Part shown: piece by piece, positions 1-5,230 of the stretch
How the letters are laid out: each line of letters opens with the position of its first letter
Position numbering within the stretch: the stretch's first letter is position 1
Assembly: GCA_036502965.1 (NCBI GenBank)
Contig: DASXXT010000430.1
Coordinates: 1 to 8,109, forward strand
DNA length: 8,109 bases
Reading direction: 5' to 3'
DNA from: Roseiarcus sp036502965
GTDB taxonomy: Bacteria; Pseudomonadota; Alphaproteobacteria; Rhizobiales; Beijerinckiaceae
The notes under the pieces: model-generated
The model's input: the letters and a program-made list of their open reading frames with translations, nothing else
Database searches by the model: none
What the model was told of the DNA's origin: nothing
Position numbers and translations under genes: made by a program

Positions 1-34
1 GCCCAACGGTGGTGACAGATGACAAATTGATCAT
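1..34 (-). CDS. Possible 5' end of a divergent gene running off the left edge
   Basis: Reading leftwards from an ATG at 34-32, the minus strand is open to the window edge and gives MINLSSVTTVG (11 codons). A purine-rich GGAAAG lies just upstream and could serve as a ribosome binding site. A regulator or partner gene divergent from the SnoaL-like gene would be a common arrangement, and the dyad at 62-87 would then sit between the two starts. Eleven codons are too few to identify a family, and the frame may be open by chance. Confidence 0.18.
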   Translation of the reverse strand, partial: MINLSSVTTVG

Positions 35-61
35 AGACTTTCCCACGGACGTCGCTCCTTC

Positions 62-87
62 AGATGTTGTTTCAACGACAACCATCT
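62..87. promoter_or_regulatory. Imperfect inverted repeat upstream of the SnoaL-like gene, possible operator
   Basis: AGATGTTGT (62-70) is followed by a 7-nt centre and then ACAACCATCT (78-87). The arms are complementary over 9 bp with one bulged base, and an inner GTTG/CAAC pair (66-69, 73-76) is nested in it. It lies about 145 bp upstream of the ATG at 232 and just inside the possible divergent start at 34. The symmetry and position suit a dimeric repressor or activator site, but the regulator is not visible here. I could not place a convincing -35/-10 pair around it. Confidence 0.3.
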
Positions 88-231
88 TGGCACGGCCCTT
101 CATTGAGCCAGATGCCGCGCGGGCGACGTCCACACCATCAGGGTCGGCCAATCCGGCGCAGCATCGAAATCCAAGATGGCCGAATGGAGCCGACGGACCC
201 CGCTGACGCACAAAAAAGAGGAGAAGGATGA

Positions 232-636
232 ATGACCATTACATCTGACCGAGTTCGCGAAATCTTCAAGGGGCTTGAGAACGGCGACGGCGCCGCCTTC
301 TTCGACCACGTGGCCGACAACGTTGATTGGACGGTCATGGGAACTCATCCACTCGCCGGCCACTATCCCTCCAAACGCGCTTTCGTAGACGCTACTTTCA
401 GCAAACTCGGCAAAGTGCTTCCAAACGGTGCCCAGCTGCGCGTCACCAACGAAATCGTCGCGGGGGACACCGCAGTGGTTGAATTGGTGTCGGACGCAAC
501 GGCGCGAAACGGTATGCGCTTCGACAACCATTACTGCTGGGTTACTCGCTTCGATAGGGGCGCCATTGTCGAAGTGCGCGCCTATCTCGACTCGGCGATG
601 GTTGCAGAGCTGTTCCGTCAGAACCCGATCACCTAG
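232..636 (+). CDS. SnoaL-like / nuclear transport factor 2 (NTF2) fold family protein
   Basis: A 134-residue protein of the SnoaL-like/ketosteroid-isomerase-related NTF2 fold, whose members are small cone-shaped cytoplasmic proteins that act as isomerases, hydrolases or ligand binders. The family layout is visible: an N-terminal helix (residues 5-18), the VDWTVMGTHPLAGHY stretch (31-45) with its conserved Trp, a KRAF helix start (48-51), and a C-terminal strand pair FDNHYCWVTRFDRG...VEVRAYLD (97-120) ending in a helix. Length is typical for a single-domain member. The start at 232 is set by GAGGAG at 218-223, 8 nt upstream. The gene stands alone, with no same-strand partner within 500 bp on its 3' side, so its substrate cannot be inferred. 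Fold assignment is fairly secure; a specific reaction cannot be given. Confidence 0.85.
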   Translation: MTITSDRVREIFKGLENGDGAAFFDHVADNVDWTVMGTHPLAGHYPSKRAFVDATFSKLGKVLPNGAQLRVTNEIVAGDTAVVELVSDATARNGMRFDNHYCWVTRFDRGAIVEVRAYLDSAMVAELFRQNPIT

Positions 637-1181
637 GCCAAATAAAGGAAGCAGTCCTCGCCGCGACCGGTGGGGGACCCAGGTGAACGACATCGTCGAC
701 AAGGTGCCCCGCCGTCGGCCGGCGAAAGCGCGTCGATGTCCGGCGGCGGCGACATCCTCCCATCGAGTCAGAAAACCCCCGATTCGACAATTTTTGCAAG
801 CCCCATGTCAATTGGCCGCATCCTCGCGCTCGCCAGGACTCTTCCCGCCTTCAGCGAAGGACCGCTTTTTCGCGCTTTCCGCCCGTCCGTAAGGCCGATC
901 TCCAAGGCCAGCAAAGGGTCGATTTGGCCGGTTCGCTAAGCCCCTGGCGCAATGGCCGCTATTTGCGCATTCCTTCCGTAGCGGACTGGCCAGGAACGTC
1001 GCCTTCGGGTCCAGCCTGTGTGACACGGCGGCGGTGTCGATTCCGACCGTCCGGTGGCCCACTCAACCGGGTACCAAGTGTCAGACTTTATCCACTAATC
1101 AGGCGGGCCGCTCGGCGGCGGAGCTGTCAGCCCCAATCCTGGATCGAGCGAGCGGTTGGACTGGCCTGAGCCGGCGCCCCT
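637..1181. other. Gene-free stretch between two convergent genes
   Basis: About 545 bp separate the 3' ends of the SnoaL-like gene and the epimerase-type gene. Several frames are open here on both strands (for example 808-1062 minus and 924-1169 plus), but their translations are rich in Arg, Pro, Ser and Cys, have no recognisable domain and lack convincing ribosome binding sites. Repeated GGCC-containing segments lie at about 890-935, and a small GCCGC-TCG-GCGGC hairpin lies at 1107-1119. I see no transposase remnant, tRNA or clear terminator. It may be a decayed gene or a dispersed non-coding element. Confidence 0.5.
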
Positions 1182-2135
1182 TCAGCGCCTCCGCTTCAGG
1201 GCGGCGCGAAAGGCGAGCGCCGTCTCGGGGATGCCGGTTTCGAACGGTGTAGGGTCCGACCAGAAGGCGGCGGCGAAACGGCTCGCGTCGACATGATAGG
1301 GCCGGTCCCACTGGAAGCGCATCTCGATCAGCTCTCGCAACAAGGGCGAGAACATCGCGCTCGCGCCCAGCATCCAGGCTGGCATGGCGCTGATGCGCAG
1401 CTTGACGCCAAGGGTCTCGGCGGCGATTGCGAGGAGGTCGCGGGTCGTGCGGGTCGGCGACGCGCAGGGAACGTGCCAAGCCTGGCCGAAAGCCGAGTCG
1501 GGCGCATCGAGCACCGTCGTCGCCGCCCGCGCGATGTCCGGCACATAAGCGTAGTCGTGGAGGACGTCCGGGGAGCCGATGAACACCGCGGGCTTGCCTT
1601 TGGCGAGTTTGCCGATCGAAGTGTCGCCGAGATAGGAATTGCCGACGCCGGGCCCATAAAAGTCGGACGCTCGCAGGGCCGCGACACGCGCTTCTCCGGC
1701 GGCGGCGGCGTCCCTCCAGATTCGGGTTGCGGCTGAGCGCGCCGCGGGTTTCCAGCCATAGTCGGTCAGCGGCATGGTCTCGACGAGTGGCGCGGTCTGA
1801 GGCCCATACATGTAGAGATTGTCGATAAACACCATCCGCGCGCCGGTCGCTTTGCAGGCGGCGACGAAATTGGCCATCGCCTTCGGCCAGGCCTCGCGCC
1901 ACACGATGCCGGAATAGGGAAAGCCGATCGCGACCACGAACTGCCCCGAGCCGCGTACGGCCTTGACGACCGCGTCGCGGTCGAGCGCGTCCGCGGGCGC
2001 GAACGTCGCTCCCTGCGGCAGGTCCGGCGGCATGCGCCGCTGCGCTACGGTGACCTCGCGGCCATCGGCCGTGAGCCGCGCGGCGGTGGCGCGTCCAACC
2101 GGGCCATAGCCAAAAACCGTGATCCTGTCGGTCAT
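1182..2135 (-). CDS. NAD-dependent epimerase/dehydratase family protein (extended or atypical SDR)
   Basis: A 317-residue Rossmann-fold protein of the NAD-dependent epimerase/dehydratase group. Visible features in order: the nucleotide-binding loop GYGPVG (residues 9-14) after the first strand, a basic QRR after strand 2 (32-34) that would favour NADP(H), the DNLYMYGP segment (105-112) where extended SDRs carry their N.Y.YG motif, RASDFYGPGVG (155-165), and YVPDIARA (197-204), the usual 'yV.D.A.a' motif. No canonical YxxxK is seen after the DNLYMYGP segment, so dehydrogenase/epimerase chemistry is uncertain and an atypical SDR is possible. I start it at the ATG at 2135 because GAAGGTC (2147-2141) lies 5 nt upstream. 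The frame continues to 2183, but that extension has no ribosome binding site and sits before the usual N-terminus. It is divergent from the SPW-repeat gene. The substrate is unknown. Confidence 0.88.
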   Translation of the reverse strand: MTDRITVFGYGPVGRATAARLTADGREVTVAQRRMPPDLPQGATFAPADALDRDAVVKAVRGSGQFVVAIGFPYSGIVWREAWPKAMANFVAACKATGARMVFIDNLYMYGPQTAPLVETMPLTDYGWKPAARSAATRIWRDAAAAGEARVAALRASDFYGPGVGNSYLGDTSIGKLAKGKPAVFIGSPDVLHDYAYVPDIARAATTVLDAPDSAFGQAWHVPCASPTRTTRDLLAIAAETLGVKLRISAMPAWMLGASAMFSPLLRELIEMRFQWDRPYHVDASRFAAAFWSDPTPFETGIPETALAFRAALKRRR

Positions 2136-2193
2136 GACTTGACCTTCATTCAGCCGTCGCCCGGATCGCCATGAAATCCCCAAAAACGAGAGT

Positions 2194-2222
2194 TAAGTAA
2201 AACAATTAGAGGCGTTGTTCAA
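2194..2222 (-). promoter_or_regulatory. Candidate sigma-70-type promoter for the epimerase-type gene
   Basis: On the minus strand TTGAAC (2222-2217) is separated by 17 bp from TACTTA (2199-2194). The -35 element is a fair match and the -10 element is weak. Transcription would start near 2187 and leave a leader of about 50 nt before the ATG at 2135. This is inferred from spacing only. Confidence 0.3.
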
Positions 2223-2225
2223 CGC
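2212..2225. promoter_or_regulatory. Perfect 6-bp dyad overlapping the candidate -35 element
   Basis: GCGTTG-TT-CAACGC is a perfect inverted repeat with a 2-nt centre, too tight to form a stable RNA hairpin but well suited to a protein-binding palindrome. It overlaps the proposed -35 hexamer of the leftward gene and lies 23 bp before the start codon of the rightward SPW-repeat gene, so a protein bound here could affect both. Confidence 0.3.
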
Positions 2226-2248
2226 TGCGTGTAATGAGGGAGGTTTGA

Positions 2249-2623
2249 ATGCCAAACAGTGCTTCGTTGCGCTTGGGCGAAAAAAATGTCCAGGACTGGA
2301 TCAACCTGATCTGCGGCGTATTGCTTTTCGTCTCGCCTTGGGCCCTCGGATTCTCCGGGGATCTCATGGCGGCGAGAACGGCATGGGTCGGCGGCGTGAT
2401 CATCTTCATCATGGGCGGCGCTGCGCTTATGCAGTTCGCCGAGTGGGAGGAATGGGTGGCGCTGATCGTTGGCGCGCTTGTCATCGTCGCGCCGTGGGTC
2501 TTGGGATTCGCAGCGATCCACGCGGCGATGTGGTCATGCGTCGTGCTTGGCGTCATTGTCGCATTGTCCTCGATTTCCGAGATCTGGGCCGTCCATCATC
2601 CCGCAGCGACAGCGGGACGATGA
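2249..2623 (+). CDS. SPW-repeat integral membrane protein
   Basis: A 124-residue inner-membrane protein made of two tandem SPW repeats. Each repeat is a pair of transmembrane helices with the signature near the end of the first helix: VSPWALGF (28-35) and VAPWVLGF (80-87), the latter with Ala in place of Ser. Predicted helices lie at about 17-36, 45-63, 69-90 and 93-112, with a short polar N-terminus (MPNSASLRLGEKNVQDW) and an EWEEW loop (65-69) between the repeats. The family is common in alphaproteobacteria and actinobacteria, and its molecular function is not established. The start at 2249 is supported by GAGGGAGG at 2236-2243, 5 nt upstream. It is divergent from the epimerase-type gene and appears monocistronic, with hairpins following its stop codon. 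Confidence 0.9.
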   Translation: MPNSASLRLGEKNVQDWINLICGVLLFVSPWALGFSGDLMAARTAWVGGVIIFIMGGAALMQFAEWEEWVALIVGALVIVAPWVLGFAAIHAAMWSCVVLGVIVALSSISEIWAVHHPAATAGR

Positions 2624-2635
2624 GATCTGTGTGAC

Positions 2636-2669
2636 CGGGCGGACCGCCCGCCAAGCGAGCGATCCGCTC
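2636..2669 (+). terminator. Tandem GC-rich hairpins after the SPW-repeat gene, candidate terminator
   Basis: CGGGCG-GAC-CGCCCG (2636-2650) begins 13 nt after the stop codon and is followed by GAGCG-ATC-CGCTC (2657-2669). Both stems are perfect with 3-nt loops. Only a short pyrimidine stretch (CTTCTCC) follows, not a T-run, so it is not a textbook intrinsic terminator. It may act as an RNA 3'-end stabiliser or work with Rho. Confidence 0.4.
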
Positions 2670-2712
2670 CTTCTCCGGATGTGACCCGGCGGCTGCCGCG
2701 GCTTTTAGGCTC

Positions 2713-2741
2713 TTGACGGGCGGCGCGTTGGCGAATCTCTA
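2713..2741 (+). promoter_or_regulatory. Weak candidate promoter for the small lipoprotein gene
   Basis: TTGACG (2713-2718) is a good -35 hexamer. A poor -10 (TCTCTA, 2736-2741) follows after a 17-bp spacer, 39 bp before the ATG at 2781. The position is right, and this is the only -35-like element between the upstream hairpins and the gene, but the -10 is not convincing. Confidence 0.25.
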
Positions 2742-2780
2742 GCGATGCGCCGAATCGCTCGCCAGGAGCACTCAAGCCCG

Positions 2781-3112
2781 ATGAAGATGCGCTGATTGTC
2801 GCTTGTTTCGCGCTCGCCGCCTGCAACGCGCCGGCCCCGCAGGCCTCGGCTCCCCCGGCGCCGGGGTCGGTCGCGGTGACGCCGCCGGGCTTCCAGCTGC
2901 CTGAAGGCATGGACTGTTCGGGAAAAATCGCCCGCTATCGCGCGGTTCAGGACAACGATCTGTCCATGGGCCACGTCGTCCGGTCGGTCTACAATCAGAT
3001 CAAGCGCGAGACCGACGCCGCCTCAAAGCTTTGCGCCGCCGGCCGCGACGCCGAGGCCAAGTCAATGGTCGCGGCCTCGGAGAAGCGTCACGGTTATCCA
3101 ACCGATCTTTGA
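2781..3112 (+). CDS. Small conserved hypothetical lipoprotein with an apparent frameshift in its signal peptide
   Basis: From about 2792 the frame encodes LIVACFALAAC-NAPAPQASAPP, a hydrophobic stretch ending in a clear lipobox (LAAC) and a Pro/Ala-rich linker. The conserved-looking domain follows: DCSGKIARYRAVQDND, VYNQIKRETDAASKLCAAGRDAEA, and RHGYP near the C-terminus. This frame has no ATG, GTG or TTG before the lipobox; the first in-frame candidate is GTG at 2876, well inside the protein. In the adjacent frame ATG AAG ATG CGC at 2781 reads MKMR, then hits TGA at 2793. One extra base near 2790-2792 would join MKMR to LIVACFALAAC and give a 110-residue precursor. AGGAG at 2764-2768 sits 12 nt before that ATG. 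I read this as one lipoprotein gene with a 1-nt deletion, real or from sequencing error. Two cysteines follow the lipobox Cys, in DCSG and KLCAAG. Its function is unknown. Confidence 0.7.
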
Positions 3113-3828
3113 GCGAACGCATCGCGCAGGTAGGCGGCGACGAAGGTCGGCACCCACGTTTCGTCGATGTCGCGCGGGCCGCGTATGACATGCATGCGCG
3201 AAAACTCTGCGTGAGGGTCCTGCGCCAGGTAGGCCTCGATTCGCGCCTTGACCCGCGCGGCCGGGGCGGGGACGGTCATTAGCTTCATGCAGGCGATGCG
3301 CGGGGGCGTGAACACGAGGGTCCAGCCGGGCGCCATGATTGTTTCTTTGGCCTTCACCCCGGTTTCTTCCAGCAATTCCCGGCACACGCTGGCCTCGAGA
3401 TCGACCTTGCCGTCGAAGACGTCGTTCGGATCCGGCGTTCCGGCGGGGAAATAGATCTGACCGGCGCTGAAGGTATGCTGCGCCATTTCGCCCAGCAGGA
3501 ACGCTCCGTCGGCGCAGCGGAGCGCAGCCATCGAGAAGCAGTTTTCGACGGGTTCGCCGGGATGGCCGAATGCGGCCCAGGCGAGGAAGTCGGCGTAGTC
3601 GGTCTCGAAATAGACGCCCTTGAGCTTCAACCCTCCGTCGAAGCCGGTCTCGATCACGCGCTGGCCGAGAAGCAGCACGCGGCCGTTGAACAGGGACGGT
3701 TTGGCCTTTGTCAGCCGCCCCCAATGCGTGGCGATGCTGGCCGCTTGGCGTTCGGCGAATTCCCAGTGCGAACGCTCGAACGTGAGCTCGAGCTCGCCGA
3801 CCTCGAGAAGATGAGCCCGCTCGCTCAA
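3094..3828 (-). CDS. Nudix hydrolase family protein
   Basis: A 244-residue protein with a Nudix domain in its C-terminal half; the family hydrolyses nucleoside diphosphates linked to another group, using metal ions held by the Nudix-box glutamates. The box helix RELLEETGV (residues 150-158) keeps the catalytic RExxEExG core. The upstream half is divergent: the usual Gly and Glu positions before it hold Asp and Val. GQIYFPAGTPDP (123-134) matches the strand before the box, and the N-terminal segment with HW...KPSLFNGRVLLL (35-53) is typical of a longer alphaproteobacterial Nudix subfamily. I start it at TTG 3828 because this overlaps the stop codon of the PhzF gene (TTGA), a common coupling arrangement, and because the frame further upstream (to 3912) is Arg-rich PhzF shadow. 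No strong Shine-Dalgarno is visible, which fits coupling. Its 3' end overlaps the lipoprotein gene tail by 19 nt. The substrate is unknown. Confidence 0.85.
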   Translation of the reverse strand: MSERAHLLEVGELELTFERSHWEFAERQAASIATHWGRLTKAKPSLFNGRVLLLGQRVIETGFDGGLKLKGVYFETDYADFLAWAAFGHPGEPVENCFSMAALRCADGAFLLGEMAQHTFSAGQIYFPAGTPDPNDVFDGKVDLEASVCRELLEETGVKAKETIMAPGWTLVFTPPRIACMKLMTVPAPAARVKARIEAYLAQDPHAEFSRMHVIRGPRDIDETWVPTFVAAYLRDAFAQRSVG

Positions 3829-4727
3829 AGGTCGAGTGAACCGCTGGAGACGATGACGACCGAGCCGCCGATCGTCGCGGAGGCGAGCGCGCCATCCTCG
3901 ATCACAAGGCAAAGCGCAATCAGGCTCGGCCTGCCCATTTCGAAGCCTTGCTCGATGGTCAGCATGTGCTCGCCGTCGCGGGGGCGGTCGAAGGCTTGTA
4001 CGACGGCGGCGAACGCGGCGACCGCGGCGCCGGTCGCCGGGTCTTCGTAGACACCCCAGGCGCTGGCGAACATGCGCGCGTGATAGGCCGATCCTTCACT
4101 CGCCGTCTCCCGCGTGTAGAGGAACGATGCCGGGCCATCCTTGGTCGCCCAGGGCATAATTCCGGGGGCGGCGCGGCCGATCGCCTCGAGCGAGCGGATC
4201 GGAATGAACAGATAGGGCGCGCCCGCGCTATAAAGACTCGGCTCATGTCCGTCGAAACCGATGTCGTCTGGCTCAAGGCCTAGACTCGCGGCGATTTCCA
4301 CCGCGGACGGCGGTTTGTCCTTAAGCCGTTCGGGCAGCTTCGGCAGCTCGAAATAAGCCGCGAGCGCTTGGCCCTTGCGCTGGCGCGCGATGCAGACCAC
4401 GTCGCCGATCGGCTCCTCGAGCACGATTCTGAGATCCTGAGCAGCGAGCAGATCGCTTGCCCGTTGGTGCGCGATGAGCGCTGCTGCTCCAACCGTGGGA
4501 TGGCCGGCGAATGGCAATTCGCGCTTCGGGGTAAAAATCCTCACGCGCGCGCTATTGATGGCGTTCCTCGGCTCGAAGACGAACACGGTCTCGGACAGGT
4601 TAAACTCGGCGGCGATCGCCTGCATGCGCGCGTCGTCGAGCCCTTCGGCGTCGAGGACCACGGCCAGCGGATTGCCAGCCAGCGCCGTCTCGGTGAATAC
4701 ATCGAGCGTTTGAAACCGGCGCGTCAT
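3825..4727 (-). CDS. PhzF family isomerase/epimerase-like protein
   Basis: A 300-residue PhzF-family protein with the diaminopimelate-epimerase-like double-barrel fold. PhzF itself isomerises a dihydro-anthranilate precursor of phenazines, but most family members lie outside phenazine clusters and have unknown substrates, as here. Visible motifs: LDVFTETALAGNPLAVV (residues 8-24), the NLSET segment (43-47) whose Glu46 corresponds to the catalytic Glu of PhzF, ELPFAGHPTVGAA (70-82), and EDPATGAAVAA (228-238) in the second half-domain. Full length for the family. I chose ATG at 4727; a TTG 6 nt upstream (4733) would add two residues and has GGTGGTGGG closer in front of it, so either start is possible. 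The gene lies 51 bp downstream of the secreted-protein gene and is translationally coupled to the Nudix gene. No other phenazine genes are present. Confidence 0.9.
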   Translation of the reverse strand: MTRRFQTLDVFTETALAGNPLAVVLDAEGLDDARMQAIAAEFNLSETVFVFEPRNAINSARVRIFTPKRELPFAGHPTVGAAALIAHQRASDLLAAQDLRIVLEEPIGDVVCIARQRKGQALAAYFELPKLPERLKDKPPSAVEIAASLGLEPDDIGFDGHEPSLYSAGAPYLFIPIRSLEAIGRAAPGIMPWATKDGPASFLYTRETASEGSAYHARMFASAWGVYEDPATGAAVAAFAAVVQAFDRPRDGEHMLTIEQGFEMGRPSLIALCLVIEDGALASATIGGSVVIVSSGSLDL

Positions 4728-4748
4728 CGACAAGAGCCCACCACCTGC

Positions 4749-4765
4749 CGCGCTCGTAGAGCGCG
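4749..4765. promoter_or_regulatory. Perfect 7-bp hairpin between the secreted-protein gene and the PhzF gene
   Basis: CGCGCTC-GTA-GAGCGCG is a perfect stem with a 3-nt loop, placed 14 nt past the stop codon of the gene at 4779-5138 and about 20 nt before the PhzF start codon. There is no T-run on either side, so it is not a clear intrinsic terminator. It could mark an mRNA 3' end, partly attenuate read-through, or stabilise the PhzF leader. Confidence 0.35.
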
Positions 4766-4778
4766 CCGGCGGGTCTCG

Positions 4779-5138
4779 TCAATATAAAGAGAACAGCGGC
4801 TCGCTGGAGCCGGGCCAGGCGACAATAATCAGCGGCCTGTTCGCTTGGGGGAGGGAAATATCGTTCGGCAGCCGATCAAGCCCGCGGACGCCGACGAATG
4901 TCCCTTCGTTGGAGGTTCGTTGGAACGGCCTCAGCGTGTCGTAAACGTAAGCGTTGCGCGAGCCGACGCTCGCCCCGGTACCGGCGGTCAGCCACGATTC
5001 GCGCGCATGGACGGTGATTTGATGACCGGCGGCGGCCGGATGGTGGGCGCGGTGATGAACCGTCTGCGCCTCGGCTGAGGACGATGCGACGACGATTCCG
5101 AACGCGACGGCGCCCAAGAGACCGACTTGACGTATCAT
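4779..5138 (-). CDS. Secreted conserved hypothetical protein
   Basis: A 119-residue exported protein of unknown function. The N-terminus MIRQVGLLGAVAFGIVVA followed by SSSAEA|Q is a standard Sec signal peptide with probable cleavage after residue 24. The mature protein starts with a His-rich segment (HHRAHH...GH, 28-39), then a short conserved-looking core: ITVHARESWLTAG (41-53), NAYVYDTLRP (62-71), EGTFVGVRGLDRLPND (78-93). Small periplasmic proteins with this WLT.G...EGTFVG..G...LP layout occur in rhizobial relatives, without known function. I start it at ATG 5138 because AAAGGGGAG (5152-5144) lies 5 nt upstream and the signal peptide begins there; the frame is open to 5186, but that extension would bury the signal peptide. 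It sits between pyridoxal kinase (92-bp gap) and PhzF (51-bp gap) on the same strand. The His-rich stretch could bind metal, which is a guess. Confidence 0.8.
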   Translation of the reverse strand: MIRQVGLLGAVAFGIVVASSSAEAQTVHHRAHHPAAAGHQITVHARESWLTAGTGASVGSRNAYVYDTLRPFQRTSNEGTFVGVRGLDRLPNDISLPQANRPLIIVAWPGSSEPLFSLY

Positions 5139-5197
5139 GAACGCTCCCCTTTCACCCGGCCCGATAGTACACCGAACTTGGTTCACTCATGCGCCGA

Positions 5198-5220
5198 TGT
5201 GCAAAAAAAGTAAATGCACA
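5198..5220. promoter_or_regulatory. Inverted repeat TGTGCA-N11-TGCACA upstream of the secreted-protein gene
   Basis: Two perfect 6-bp arms flank an A-rich 11-nt centre. The element lies 60 bp upstream of the ATG at 5138 and 10 bp past the pyridoxal kinase stop codon. On the minus strand the loop contains a run of seven T, but inside the loop rather than after the stem, so a terminator reading is weak. An operator for the downstream gene is the better guess. A second small dyad, GAAC-TTG-GTTC (5174-5184), lies between it and the gene, next to a TACTAT -10-like hexamer on the minus strand. Confidence 0.3.
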
Positions 5221-5230
5221 GTTCAGAGGA

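Noticed and set aside
9..206. 65-residue plus-strand open frame starting at GTG
   Set aside because: No ribosome binding site, no domain, and it spans the dyad and probable promoter region of the gene at 232.
100..702. 200-residue minus-strand open frame opposite the SnoaL-like gene
   Set aside because: It covers a clearly coding plus-strand gene with recognisable motifs, has no family resemblance of its own, and is the kind of antisense frame expected in GC-rich DNA.
1099..1902. 267-residue Arg-rich minus-strand open frame
   Set aside because: Out-of-frame shadow of the epimerase-type gene, which has the GYGPVG, YMYGP and YVPDIARA motifs in its own frame.
2876..3112. Independent 78-residue protein starting at GTG 2876
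   Set aside because: The same frame continues upstream through a Pro/Ala linker into a clear lipobox, so this GTG is internal to a longer lipoprotein.
3062..3895. 277-residue Arg/Ser-rich minus-strand open frame
   Set aside because: Shadow of the Nudix gene; low-complexity composition and no recognisable motif.
3825..4727. Phenazine biosynthesis cluster
   Set aside because: Only the PhzF-family gene is present, and this family is widespread outside phenazine pathways; no other phz gene is in the window.
5198..5220. Intrinsic terminator for pyridoxal kinase
   Set aside because: The T-run on the minus strand is in the loop, not after the stem, and the stem is only 6 bp.
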